From contig NZ_JASAOI010000085.1 of NCBI RefSeq assembly GCF_029953285.1, positions 1 to 57,894 on the forward strand: 57,894 bases of DNA, given 5' to 3'. Origin of the DNA: Yinghuangia seranimata. GTDB taxonomy: Bacteria; Actinomycetota; Actinomycetes; Streptomycetales; Streptomycetaceae. The position numbers were made by a program, and so were the translations under genes. The notes beneath the pieces were generated by a model, which did not search any database, was not told where the DNA came from, and saw nothing but the letters and a program-made list of their open reading frames with translations. Each line of letters begins with the position of its first letter. The stretch's first letter is position 1. Below, one piece after another: positions 25,156 through 32,891 of the stretch.

Positions 25156-25865
25156 GTTCCCCGACACCTGCGGAGCCCAGCCCGCCGACGCTCGACCGGG
25201 TACTGGTCACCTCCCGCGACTTCGACGAGTACCTGGCGATGTTCGACGTCGTCCCCGACCGCCTCCTGACCGGACGGGTACTCGACTGTCCGGGCGGAGC
25301 CAGCGACTTCGGCGCCCGGCTCCGCGAACTGGGCGGTCAGGCGGTCGCGGTCGACCCGATCTACGGAGCGAGCCTGGCCGGACTCGCCCGGCTGGTCGAC
25401 GACGAACTGCGGCGCGGCGTCCAGCACGCGCACGACGCCCGCGAACTCTACGACTTCTCGTGGGCGGGCGGGTTCGACGCGTACCTCGACCGGCGTGCCA
25501 CGGCCGCCCGGCGCTTCCTTGCCGACTACGCCCGCCGCGAGGGCCACTACGTGCAGGCCGCCCTCCCCGACACACTGCCCTTCCCCGACGGGCATTTCAC
25601 TCTGGCCCTGGTGCCGAACCTGCTGTTCGCCTACGCCAACCTCTTCGACCTCGCCTGGCACGTCCGCGCGCTGCGCGAGCTCACGAGGGTCGCGGCCGAA
25701 GTACGCATCCACCCCGTCACCGACACCAGCGGACGACCGTACGCGGACCTGTCACGGCTCACGTCGCTGCTCGCCGACGTCGGCGTCCACACCCGGTCGA
25801 TCGAAGTCGGCTACCGGCTACGCGAAGGGACCGGCTCGACGCTGATCTGCGGGTCGGACCGATGA
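25152..25865 (+). CDS. SAM-dependent methyltransferase-like protein
   Basis: A 237-aa class I Rossmann protein. Motif I is GRVLDCPGGASDFGARL (residues about 41-57), followed by the acidic strand-2 end VAVDPIYG. FTLALVPNLLFAY is at strand 4. The Cys-Pro in motif I (DCPGG rather than DxGxG) is a known variant in some actinobacterial proteins. It could methylate an acid, amine or hydroxyl of the product, but no catalytic residue proves this. ATGA overlaps connect it to the unknown gene and to rarD. Confidence 0.7.
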   Translation: MSSPTPAEPSPPTLDRVLVTSRDFDEYLAMFDVVPDRLLTGRVLDCPGGASDFGARLRELGGQAVAVDPIYGASLAGLARLVDDELRRGVQHAHDARELYDFSWAGGFDAYLDRRATAARRFLADYARREGHYVQAALPDTLPFPDGHFTLALVPNLLFAYANLFDLAWHVRALRELTRVAAEVRIHPVTDTSGRPYADLSRLTSLLADVGVHTRSIEVGYRLREGTGSTLICGSDR

Positions 25866-26782
25866 CACGGCATCGCGGCGGTGTCCTCCTGGCGATCGCG
25901 GCGTACGCGCAGTGGGGGCTCTTCCCGCTCTACTGGCCGCTGCTGAAACCGGCGGGCGCGGCGGAGATCCTCCTCCACCGGATCGTGTGGTCGTGCGTGC
26001 TCGCCGCGCTGATCATCACGGTTCGGCACCGATGGGCGCAGCTCCGCGCTCTGGCGGCACGGCCGAAGGAACGGCTGCACGTCGTCCTCGCCGCCGGGGC
26101 GATGTCGCTCAATTGGGGCATTTACATTTGGGGCGTCAACAGCGGCGCCGTCGTCGAGACGTCGCTCGGCTACTTCATCACACCACTCACGACGGTCGCG
26201 GCGGGCGTGTTGCTGTGGCGCGAGCGGCTGTCGGCCGTCCAGTGGTCGGCGGTCGGCCTGGGTGCCGCGGCCGTTTGCGTGATCACCGTCGACTACGGCC
26301 GCCCCCCGTGGATCGCGCTCGCCTTGGCACTCACCTTCACCGCCTACGGGGCCTTCAAGAAATCCCTGCAGCTCCCGGGCCTGGACGGCTTCGCTGCGGA
26401 AACCCTCGTCCTGGTTCTCCCCGCGCTCGCCGGCCTCCTCGCGCTCACCGTGGCCGGCCGCTCGACCTTCGCCGCGCAGGGCGCGGGCCACAGTCTCCTG
26501 CTCGTCGGCAGCGGCCTCGTCACGGCGGGTCCGCTGCTGTGCTTCGGGGCCGCCGCGGTCCGGATCCCGCTGTCCACGCTCGGGATCATCCTTTACGTCG
26601 CCCCGATCCTGCAGTTCGTGCTCGGGGTGACGGTCTTCCACGAACACCTGCCGGCGGCCCGCTGGGCGGGCTTCGGCTTGATCTGGCTGGCACTGGTCCT
26701 TCCCGCCCTCCGTCCGGCGCGTTCCTCACCCAGGTCAGGACAGCGCGCCGATCCCGCCCACTCAGGGAGTAGAGGAGCATGA
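25862..26782 (+). CDS. rarD: RarD-type EamA drug/metabolite transporter
   Basis: A 306-aa inner-membrane protein with about ten predicted hydrophobic helices in two EamA halves. MSLNWGIYIWGVNSGAVVETSLGYFITPL is split by the conserved N-W-x-x-Y-I-W that marks the RarD (chloramphenicol-sensitive protein) subfamily. In the cluster it is the likely exporter of the product. It overlaps the methyltransferase and antiporter genes by ATGA. It is unrelated in detail to the EamA protein at 28.1-29.0 kb, although both belong to the same superfamily. Confidence 0.85.
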   Translation: MTRHRGGVLLAIAAYAQWGLFPLYWPLLKPAGAAEILLHRIVWSCVLAALIITVRHRWAQLRALAARPKERLHVVLAAGAMSLNWGIYIWGVNSGAVVETSLGYFITPLTTVAAGVLLWRERLSAVQWSAVGLGAAAVCVITVDYGRPPWIALALALTFTAYGAFKKSLQLPGLDGFAAETLVLVLPALAGLLALTVAGRSTFAAQGAGHSLLLVGSGLVTAGPLLCFGAAAVRIPLSTLGIILYVAPILQFVLGVTVFHEHLPAARWAGFGLIWLALVLPALRPARSSPRSGQRADPAHSGSRGA

Positions 26783-28140
26783 CAGCACTCGCGCTCGCCC
26801 CCGTGTCGCCCCTCGGCAGCCACGCCCTGCAGATTTTCCTTCTGCAAGTGGGCCTGCTCCTGACCTTCGCTACGGCGCTGGGGCGGCTGGCCGTTCGGTT
26901 CGGTTGGCCGGCCGTCGCCGGTGAGCTGTGCGCAGGGGTCCTCCTCGGGCCCTCGGTGCTGCGCCATCTGGCGCCCGGCGCCTCGGACTGGCTGTTTCCC
27001 CGGCAGCCGGACCAGTTCCACCTCCTGGACGCGGTCGGCCAGCTCAGCGTCATCCTCCTGGTGGGGATGACGGGCATGCAGATGGACCTGGGCATGGTGC
27101 GCAGGTGTGGGCGCGTCGCGGCGTACGTCAGTGTGGGCGGCCTGGTCGTTCCGCTGGTGTTCGGGGTCTCGGCGGGGCTGTTCCTGCCGGACTCGTTCGT
27201 CGTCGAGGGCACCGACCGCGCGGTGTTCGCGGCGTTCCTCGGTGTGGCGCTGTGTGTCAGCGCCATTCCGGTGATCGCGAAGACGCTCATGGACATGGAC
27301 CTGTTCCACCGGGATGTCGGGCAGCTCACCCTCGCGGCGGCCATCGTCGACGACATCGTGGGGTGGCTGCTCCTGTCGGTGGTCTCGGCGGCGGCGACCG
27401 CCGGGTTCAGCGGCGAACGGATCGCGCTGTCCGCGCTGTCGCTGATCGCCGTGGTCGTCGTCGCGCGTCTGGTGGTCCGACCGCTGGCCCGCAAGGCCCT
27501 GCGCGGCGGGGACGGGGCGGCCGAACACGGGACGACGGTCGCCGCGATCGTCGCCCTGGTACTGCTTGCGGCCGCCGGGGCTCAGGCCCTGGAACTTGAG
27601 CCGGTCTTCGGGGCGTTCATGTGCGGGATGGCCCTCGTTTCGAGCGGCGCGCTGTCCCCCCGGCACCTGGCGCCGCTGCGCACCCTGGTCCTCGGCGTGC
27701 TCGCGCCGCTGTTCTTCGCGGCCGCAGGACTGCGCATCGACCTGTCCGCGCTCCGTTCCCCGCAGGTGCTCGTCGTCGCGCTGCTCGTGCTGTCGCTCGC
27801 CGTCGCGGGGAAGTTCGCCGGGGCCTACCTCGGCGCACGGCTGGGCAGATTGGGGAGGCGCGAGGCCGTGGCGCTCGGCGCGGGCTTGAACGCACGGGGG
27901 GTCGTGGAGATCGTCATCGCCACGGTGGGGCTGCGCATCAACGTCCTGACACCGGAGATGTACACGATCATCGTGCTTACCGCCCTGGTCACCTCACTGA
28001 TAGCTCCGCCCGTTCTGCGCAGGGCCATGCGGCGCATCGAACCGACCCAGGAGGAGGCGGATCGGGCGCGGGCCCTCGGTGTCCGGCCGGCCGCGGGGGA
28101 TCAGCCCGCCGCCGATCCGTCGGCGACGGTCGAGGCTTGA
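26779..28140 (+). CDS. CPA2-family cation:proton antiporter
   Basis: A 453-aa membrane protein with about twelve helices, of the Kef/NapA-like CPA2 family. The ion-binding carboxylates are in AAIVDDIVGW. The extended helix pair VGMTGMQMDL and the C-terminal GLNARGVVEIVIATVGL are also typical. There is no RCK/TrkA-N domain; the C-terminal tail is short and hydrophilic. As the last gene of the operon it suggests that the product perturbs ion or proton gradients and that this antiporter gives self-protection. A general pH-homeostasis role is the alternative. Its 3' end overlaps the convergent EamA gene by 40 bp. Confidence 0.85.
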   Translation: MTALALAPVSPLGSHALQIFLLQVGLLLTFATALGRLAVRFGWPAVAGELCAGVLLGPSVLRHLAPGASDWLFPRQPDQFHLLDAVGQLSVILLVGMTGMQMDLGMVRRCGRVAAYVSVGGLVVPLVFGVSAGLFLPDSFVVEGTDRAVFAAFLGVALCVSAIPVIAKTLMDMDLFHRDVGQLTLAAAIVDDIVGWLLLSVVSAAATAGFSGERIALSALSLIAVVVVARLVVRPLARKALRGGDGAAEHGTTVAAIVALVLLAAAGAQALELEPVFGAFMCGMALVSSGALSPRHLAPLRTLVLGVLAPLFFAAAGLRIDLSALRSPQVLVVALLVLSLAVAGKFAGAYLGARLGRLGRREAVALGAGLNARGVVEIVIATVGLRINVLTPEMYTIIVLTALVTSLIAPPVLRRAMRRIEPTQEEADRARALGVRPAAGDQPAADPSATVEA

Positions 28141-29021
28141 GCGGTGCGCGCCGGGGCGGCAGAGGGCCGGCGTTCGGTGACGAAGAAGACCGCGCCCAGC
28201 ACCATGGCCATGCCCACCGGCATGCTCCAGGTCAGGGGCTCGCTGAGGAACACCGTGCCCCACAGCACCCCGAACAGGGGGACGAGGAACGTGACGGTCA
28301 GCGCGCCGGTCGGGCCGAGGCTGTTGACCAGGCGGAAGAACAGTACGAAGCCCAGTGCGGTGCAGCCCAGCGCGAGCGCGACCACCGACAGCACGACCGT
28401 GCCGGAGACGGACTCCCGGGGCGGCATGGCCAGCGCCGGGATCAGCAGGCAGACCGCGGCCCCGAGTTGCTGGCCCGTCGCGGTGACCAGTGGGGGCGTG
28501 TCGGGGAACCGGACCTTGGCGTACACGCCGCCCAGCGCGTAGAACAGCGCGGCCAGCAGGCTCGCGGCGACGGCCAGGAGCAGCGTGCCGTCCACCTCCA
28601 ACGGGCCCAGTCCGACGAGTGCGGCGACGCCCGCCAGCCCCAGGGCGACACCGGCGAGCTGCCGGCGGTGCGGGCGCTTGTGCTGCCAAACGGCGGAGAC
28701 CAGGAGCGCGAACAGCGGGGTGGTGGCGTTGAGGATCGCCGCCAGCGACGCGGTGATCTTCAGTTCCGCGGCGGCGATGAGGGTGAACGGCGCGGCCGCC
28801 ATGAGGACCCCGAGGATGAGGAAGCCGGACAGATCGCGGCGGAAGTCCGGAACCTTGCGCACCATCACCGCGATCGCGAGCAGCGCCAGCCCGGCCAGCA
28901 GGACGCGTGCCTCGATCGTGCCGACCGGTCCGAGTACCGGGGCGGCCTGCCGCATGAAGAGGAAGGACGCGCCCCACAGCGCGCCGACGGCCAACAGAAT
29001 GACGAGATCAACCAGACGCAT
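28101..29021 (-). CDS. EamA-family transporter
   Basis: A 306-aa transporter with ten hydrophobic helices and two EamA repeats (ALWGASFLFMR at the first helix; LVPLFGVLWGTVFLSEPLTW near helix 9). These proteins export amino acids, metabolites or drugs by proton exchange. The ATG at 29021 has GAGGGG upstream, and longer readings run into the shared promoter. It is divergent from a LysR gene 95 bp away, the standard arrangement of exporter and its activator. Its stop lies inside the antiporter gene on the other strand, with no terminator between. Confidence 0.88.
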   Translation of the reverse strand: MRLVDLVILLAVGALWGASFLFMRQAAPVLGPVGTIEARVLLAGLALLAIAVMVRKVPDFRRDLSGFLILGVLMAAAPFTLIAAAELKITASLAAILNATTPLFALLVSAVWQHKRPHRRQLAGVALGLAGVAALVGLGPLEVDGTLLLAVAASLLAALFYALGGVYAKVRFPDTPPLVTATGQQLGAAVCLLIPALAMPPRESVSGTVVLSVVALALGCTALGFVLFFRLVNSLGPTGALTVTFLVPLFGVLWGTVFLSEPLTWSMPVGMAMVLGAVFFVTERRPSAAPARTAQASTVADGSAAG

Positions 29022-29091
29022 GTCGTCCCCTCGGAGTTGTCGCGTGTACCTCTTGATAGGGCAGGCGCATACATGAAACAAACAAGTACGA

Positions 29092-29108
29092 CTCATTCGA
29101 CGCATGAG
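29092..29108. promoter_or_regulatory. CTCAT-N7-ATGAG dyad in exporter/LysR divergent promoter
   Basis: CTCAT (29092-29096) and ATGAG (29104-29108) form a 17-bp interrupted palindrome just before the LysR start. An ATGA...TCAT dyad overlaps it further left. Its position between divergent exporter and regulator genes fits a LysR recognition site, although it does not follow the T-N11-A rule exactly. Confidence 0.4.
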
Positions 29109-29116
29109 GGATGCTC

Positions 29117-30064
29117 ATGAATCTCGCCCAACTGCGCGCACTGCGGGCCGTGCACGAGGCCGGCAGCGTCACCGGCGCCGCCGACCTCATCGGCGTCACG
29201 CAGTCCGCGGTGAGCCATGCGCTGACCGCGTTGGAGAGCGAACTCGGTCTGCGGCTGGTCATCCGCGAACGCAGCGGCTGCCGGCTCACCGAAGTCGGCA
29301 GACGCCTGATGCCGCACGCGGTCGAAGCGCTGCGCCACGTGGACCGGTTCGCCGAAGAGGCCACCGCCGCGGCCGGACTGGTCACCGGTCGGCTGCACCT
29401 TGGCGCCTTCCCCAGCGCCTGCCGACTGCTGCCGCCGCTGATCCGCAGCTTCCGCAAGCTGTACCCCGCGGTCGAGGTCGTCCTGCTGGAGGGGACCGAC
29501 GAGGAAGTCAACGAGTGGATCAGCCGCCGGGTGGTCGAACTCGGCGTGGTGACCGGGCCGCGGCCCGACCTGTGCATGGTGCCGCTGGCCGAAGACGAAC
29601 TGGTCGCCGTCCTGCCGGTGGAGCACCCGCTGGCCACCGAGCCCGACGTGGAACTGGCGGAACTCGCCGACGACCCGTTCCTGGTCTCCAGCGGCGGCTG
29701 CGAGCCGATGATCCGCAGCCTCTACCACCAAGCCGGCGTCGCGTTCGAGCCCGTGCACCGGATCCACGAGATGTCCACGCTGCTGGCCATGGTCCGCGAG
29801 AACCTCGGGGTAAGCGTCGTCCCGTCCCTGGCCCTCCGCGACGCGGACGACGGCACCGTGGCCCTTCCGCTCCGCCCGCCGGCGCCGCGGACCCTGTTGC
29901 TGGCGACACCGTCCGCGGCCGACCTGAGCCCGGCCGGGGCCGCGTTCCTCGACGTCGTCGAGGCGACGTTCGGCCCCCGTAGCGGTCCGCAGTCGCGGGC
30001 CCACCACCCGCCCGAGCCCCGCACGCGCTGGGCCCGGCGACCCGGTTCCCGGTCGATCGCCTGA
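29117..30064 (+). CDS. LysR-family transcriptional regulator
   Basis: A 315-aa LysR protein: N-terminal winged helix (MNLAQLRALRAVHEAGS, GVTQSAVSHALTALESELG) and a periplasmic-binding-like effector domain (LHLGAFPSACRLLPPLI, VAVLPVEHPLA, MVRENLGVSVVPSLA). The ATG at 29117 is preferred over 29111 because GAGGG then lies at a proper distance. The last ~30 residues are Arg/Pro-rich and probably disordered. It most likely activates the divergent EamA exporter in response to an exported metabolite. Confidence 0.88.
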   Translation: MNLAQLRALRAVHEAGSVTGAADLIGVTQSAVSHALTALESELGLRLVIRERSGCRLTEVGRRLMPHAVEALRHVDRFAEEATAAAGLVTGRLHLGAFPSACRLLPPLIRSFRKLYPAVEVVLLEGTDEEVNEWISRRVVELGVVTGPRPDLCMVPLAEDELVAVLPVEHPLATEPDVELAELADDPFLVSSGGCEPMIRSLYHQAGVAFEPVHRIHEMSTLLAMVRENLGVSVVPSLALRDADDGTVALPLRPPAPRTLLLATPSAADLSPAGAAFLDVVEATFGPRSGPQSRAHHPPEPRTRWARRPGSRSIA

Positions 30065-30198
30065 ACCCGGGTGACCCGCCGCGTCGTCCGAGCCGCAGGC
30101 ATCCGCGGATGCCGCCACCGCGCGGCGATCAGGCGCCGCGGTAGGCCGGTGGTCCTCGCAGCGTCGGCCCTCGGCCGCACTTGTTGCCGGAATCCGAC

Positions 30199-30230
30199 GG
30201 TGGGGCCGCCCGATTTCGGGCGGCCCCACC
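30199..30230. terminator. Strong hairpin terminator
   Basis: Fifteen-base arms GGTGGGGCCGCCCGA (30199-30213) and TCGGGCGGCCCCACC (30216-30230) pair perfectly around a tight TT-centred loop. It lies between the convergent LysR gene (ends 30064) and the neocarzinostatin-fold gene (ends 30262) and can stop both transcripts. Confidence 0.85.
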
Positions 30231-30261
30231 GGGGTGGTGCTCGGGCGCGGGGTGGGGTCGG

Positions 30262-30930
30262 TCAGTTCGCGTGGGTTCCGCGGCGGCGGACCGTGAACAT
30301 GACGCCTGCGCCGAGGAGCACCAGGGCGCCGCTTGCCGCGCCGATCAGCAGGGTCGTGTTGCCGTCGCCGCCGGTGTGGGCGAGTTCGCTGCCGGGGGCG
30401 GACGACGCGGGCTTGGAGGTTCCGGACGATGCGGGCTTCTTGGTGCTCGCGGTCGCGGTCGGGGTCTTGGTCTCGGTGCCGCCGCCGGACGCGGCGAACG
30501 TGATGGACTTGGTGACCACGGTCGGGCCGCCGGGCTGGCCGATGGTGGACAGGTCGGTGACCGCGATCTCGCAGGCATGCGCGGCGTCGCAGACGCCGCC
30601 CTTGGTGCCCACGGCGCCCACCACGATCTTCAGGGTGGCCGAGGCGCCGCCGTCGGCGCCGGCCTTCTTGGTGGCCGCCCCGCCTGCCGCGCAGCCGTCC
30701 TGGCTGGTCGCGCCGGCCGCGCACTGCGCGAAGATCAGTGTGTCGCCGGCGCCGAATCCGCTTGCCGTGACCGTGACTTCCTGGCCTGCGGTGAGGCCGC
30801 TCGACGCCGAAACGGATATCGCCCCCGCGGCAGACGCCGGGGACGCGGTGGCGATGGCGAGCCCCGCGGCCGCGGCGATGTATGCCACGAGCGCGACTCC
30901 ACGCCGCAGCAAGGGTGTTGCGGACTGCAC
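30262..30930 (-). CDS. Sortase-anchored neocarzinostatin-fold protein
   Basis: A 222-aa secreted protein with a signal peptide (hydrophobic 10-27, cleavage near ASPASAAG). One Ig-like neocarzinostatin-family domain (about 35-150) shows SSGLTAGQEVTVTASGF, FAQCA and a C-D-A-A-H-A-C-E pair. A Thr/Ser/Pro/Lys-rich stalk follows, then the sorting signal LAHTG, a membrane helix and a basic tail (RRRG). LAxTG is the class E sortase motif of streptomycetes. Neocarzinostatin-fold proteins bind enediyne chromophores, but no enediyne genes are here, so ligand binding is only a possibility. The GTG start has GGGAGG. Confidence 0.82.
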   Translation of the reverse strand: MQSATPLLRRGVALVAYIAAAAGLAIATASPASAAGAISVSASSGLTAGQEVTVTASGFGAGDTLIFAQCAAGATSQDGCAAGGAATKKAGADGGASATLKIVVGAVGTKGGVCDAAHACEIAVTDLSTIGQPGGPTVVTKSITFAASGGGTETKTPTATASTKKPASSGTSKPASSAPGSELAHTGGDGNTTLLIGAASGALVLLGAGVMFTVRRRGTHAN

Positions 30931-30986
30931 AGGGGCCTCCCTGTCGTCGGATGATGAGTCCAGCAGCGTGCGGATCGACCGCAGAT

Positions 30987-31011
30987 GAAACGGTGTTTCT
31001 TCTGAAGAAAC
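30987..31011. promoter_or_regulatory. Two overlapping perfect palindromes upstream of the surface protein
   Basis: GAAAC-GGT-GTTTC (30987-30999) overlaps the 17-bp perfect palindrome GTTTCTTC-T-GAAGAAAC (30995-31011). They lie 57-81 bp before the start of the neocarzinostatin-fold gene, at promoter distance, and so are probable operator sites. The GAAAC-N3-GTTTC form recurs at 46153-46165. Confidence 0.5.
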
Positions 31012-31098
31012 GAGGTTCTGCTGGGTGCGCCGCAGCCTAGGCAGCCGGTCGGCAGGTGGTCAATCGTCTTCCGCGGACTTCCGGGATTTCTTTACTCT

Positions 31099-31117
31099 TG
31101 TTCCGATGTATGGAACA
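31099..31117. promoter_or_regulatory. TGTTCC-N7-GGAACA dyad
   Basis: Perfect 6-7-6 interrupted palindrome in the AT-rich gap between the surface-protein gene and the hydroxyacyl-CoA dehydrogenase remnant. The next palindromes lie about 90 bp away toward the surface-protein gene, so both may belong to one control region. No regulator is assigned. Confidence 0.4.
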
Positions 31118-31136
31118 GAGTTAACACTTGAGCGGC

Positions 31137-31373
31137 TCATGGGTGGTATTCGTAGAAGCCGCGGCCGGGCTTGCGGCCGAGCCGTCCCGCGGCGACCAGG
31201 CGTCGCAGCAGCGGCAGGGCGTTGACGATGAAGCCGGCGCGATCGGGTGCGCGGATCGCCGTCTTGCCCAGGCCGCCGACGACGAACTCCTCGGCACGGC
31301 GCACCGCATCGTCCTCGGTGAGCTGGGAGGGGACGACCTCGACGAGGCGTTGCCGCGGCACCGGGTTGAAGAA
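31137..31373 (-). pseudogene. Remnant of a 3-hydroxyacyl-CoA dehydrogenase C-terminus
   Basis: The 78 codons before the stop at 31137 read FFNPVPRQRLVEVV, TEDDAVRRAEEF, GLGKTAIRAPDRAGFIVN and then AAGRLGRKPGRGFYEY. All of these belong to the C-terminal half of 3-hydroxybutyryl-CoA dehydrogenases (Hbd/PaaH). The NAD domain is missing entirely. About 60 residues are also missing between GFIVN and PLLRRLVAAGRLG, apparently by an in-frame deletion. No start codon or ribosome site supports expression, and a terminator separates it from the gene upstream. It is a decayed relic of a beta-oxidation gene. Confidence 0.75.
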
Positions 31374-31413
31374 CCGACGCGCGGGTCGCCGCTCGCGTCG
31401 GCGTGGAAGGGGT

Positions 31414-31445
31414 GCCGCACCGGGCAGCGGCGTGCCCGGTGCGGC
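31414..31445 (-). terminator. Hairpin terminator after the bicupin gene
   Basis: Thirteen-base arms GCCGCACCGGGCA (31414-31426) and TGCCCGGTGCGGC (31433-31445) with a 6-nt loop, 84 bp downstream of the bicupin stop and just before the dehydrogenase remnant. Confidence 0.75.
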
Positions 31446-31528
31446 GCCGTGAACGGACCGCCGAGCTCCCGAGCCGCGGTCCGCGGCGGCGGACGGGTCG
31501 CCCCGGCCTCCGTCCGCCGTGGCTCCGG

Positions 31529-32794
31529 TTACATCCCGTCGCCGTCCCAGCGGCCGAGCGAGCGGCTGCGCACGGGGAGCGTGGAGATGATCGGCGGCAG
31601 GGGCTGGTCCACGCCCCGCTTCCAGGCACGACCCACTCCCCAGTTGTGCCGCTGCCCGTCGTGGCGTTCGTCCGGGTGCTCGAGGCTCTCCGGGGCCGGC
31701 CAGCCCAGCGTGACGTGGGAGTGCGTGCCATGGTCGTGACCATGACCGCCGTGGCCGTCGTGGTCGTGGTCGTGGGTGTGGTCGCCGTCGCCGTGTCCCT
31801 GGGCGAGGCGTGCCAGGTCGAAGGCCTGCGCCATGGCGACGAGGCTGCGGTCCGGTCCCGTGCCGTGCTGGACGTAGTCCGTGTCCGGGGCGCCGTGTTC
31901 CTTCTGGAAGTTGAGTGCGGTACCGAGCACGCGCAGGTCCTCGTCGCTGCGCCAGCTCTGTCCGCCGGCCAGGTCGTGCGACGAGTACGACCAGGTCATG
32001 CGGCCGCCCTCGGGCCCGTAGTTGACCGCGTCGCCGCCCCAGCGCACCCACTCGTTCTGGGTGTACCAGTTCTCCAGCTCGCCGTCTGAGCGCATGAGCC
32101 ACGTGGTGCCGCCCTCCATGGCGACGAAGTGGCCGTGCTTGACCCGCGCGGGGCGGAAGAAGTAAGTGCCCGGGTCGAGGTCGCCGAAGTTGTACGACAT
32201 CTTTCCTTCGAGCGTGTACGCCTCCTCGTAGCACGGGTGGTGGGCGAGGCGGTGGTCCGCCCAGCCTTCCGCCGAGTGCACGAGCCGCGTGTAGAAGCCG
32301 CTGACCGGGTCGACGTGCAGGTACTTCACGAACAGGCCCGGCATCGGTCCCGCGTTCGGCACCGCGATCCAGTCCATGCCCGCGCTGTCGTGCACGGTGA
32401 CCTCGCCGCGCGCGTCGGCGCGGGGCGGGGCGGCCACGGAGTCGACGGGGTCGAAGCCGGCGTCGCCGTATTCGCGGTAGTGGAGGATCCGGGTGCCCTC
32501 GGCGAACCGGACCGCCTCGACGGGGACGCCCTTGGGCGCGTGAACGTAGCTGCCCTTGCCGATCACCCGGTCCCCGTAGCGCATCTCGCCCTCCACCACG
32601 TAGTACTCGGTGTCGGCGTGGTGGATGCCGGGCCCGCGCCCCCAGTCGGTGTGGAAGTCGATGCGCAGCGACGACGAGCCGTCCTCCTCGTCGACCGACA
32701 GGCGCCGCTCGCTCGCCCGGCCCTCGCCGGCGACCAGTTCGGCGGCGTGCCAGACGTAGTCGTTTTCCTGGATGGTCTCCACATGGGGTCGCAT
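31529..32794 (-). CDS. Bicupin protein with a His-rich metal-binding segment
   Basis: A 421-aa two-domain cupin. The first cupin (about 40-125) has HHADTEYYVVEGEM and YVHAPKGVPVEAVRF. The second (about 180-260) has HHPCYEEAYTLEGKM and the strand VKHGHFVAMEG. These carry the His/Glu ligands of cupin dioxygenases, so an oxygenase or sensor role is possible. Residues 334-360 hold 11 His and 6 Asp, a probable zinc, nickel or iron buffering loop, encoded by a near-repetitive GTC/GTG tract (31715-31795). The ATG has AAGGGATG upstream. It is divergent from an acyl-CoA ligase. Confidence 0.75.
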   Translation of the reverse strand: MRPHVETIQENDYVWHAAELVAGEGRASERRLSVDEEDGSSSLRIDFHTDWGRGPGIHHADTEYYVVEGEMRYGDRVIGKGSYVHAPKGVPVEAVRFAEGTRILHYREYGDAGFDPVDSVAAPPRADARGEVTVHDSAGMDWIAVPNAGPMPGLFVKYLHVDPVSGFYTRLVHSAEGWADHRLAHHPCYEEAYTLEGKMSYNFGDLDPGTYFFRPARVKHGHFVAMEGGTTWLMRSDGELENWYTQNEWVRWGGDAVNYGPEGGRMTWSYSSHDLAGGQSWRSDEDLRVLGTALNFQKEHGAPDTDYVQHGTGPDRSLVAMAQAFDLARLAQGHGDGDHTHDHDHDGHGGHGHDHGTHSHVTLGWPAPESLEHPDERHDGQRHNWGVGRAWKRGVDQPLPPIISTLPVRSRSLGRWDGDGM

Positions 32795-32891
32795 TCGACA
32801 TCCCTTACGCAGTAGAAATGTTTCGATAGTCGGGACGACGTTCCAATCCTGTGGTCATGACGTTAAGCCAGCATCGCGCGGGAGGACAAGA

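Noticed and set aside
27621-29120. 499-codon plus-strand frame across the antiporter end and EamA gene.
   Set aside because: Polar low-complexity translation; the same bases encode convincing membrane proteins in other frames.
30262-30930. Evidence of an enediyne cluster, from the neocarzinostatin-like protein.
   Set aside because: No enediyne PKS or accessory genes in the window; the protein is wall-anchored rather than freely secreted.
31715-31795. Possible CRISPR-like or tandem-repeat array (GTCGTG-rich).
   Set aside because: It is in-frame coding for the His/Asp loop of the bicupin and has no spacers.
31374-32801. Continuation of the hydroxyacyl-CoA dehydrogenase remnant frame through the bicupin gene.
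   Set aside because: Family similarity stops at about 31373; beyond that it is a shadow of the bicupin and crosses its terminator.
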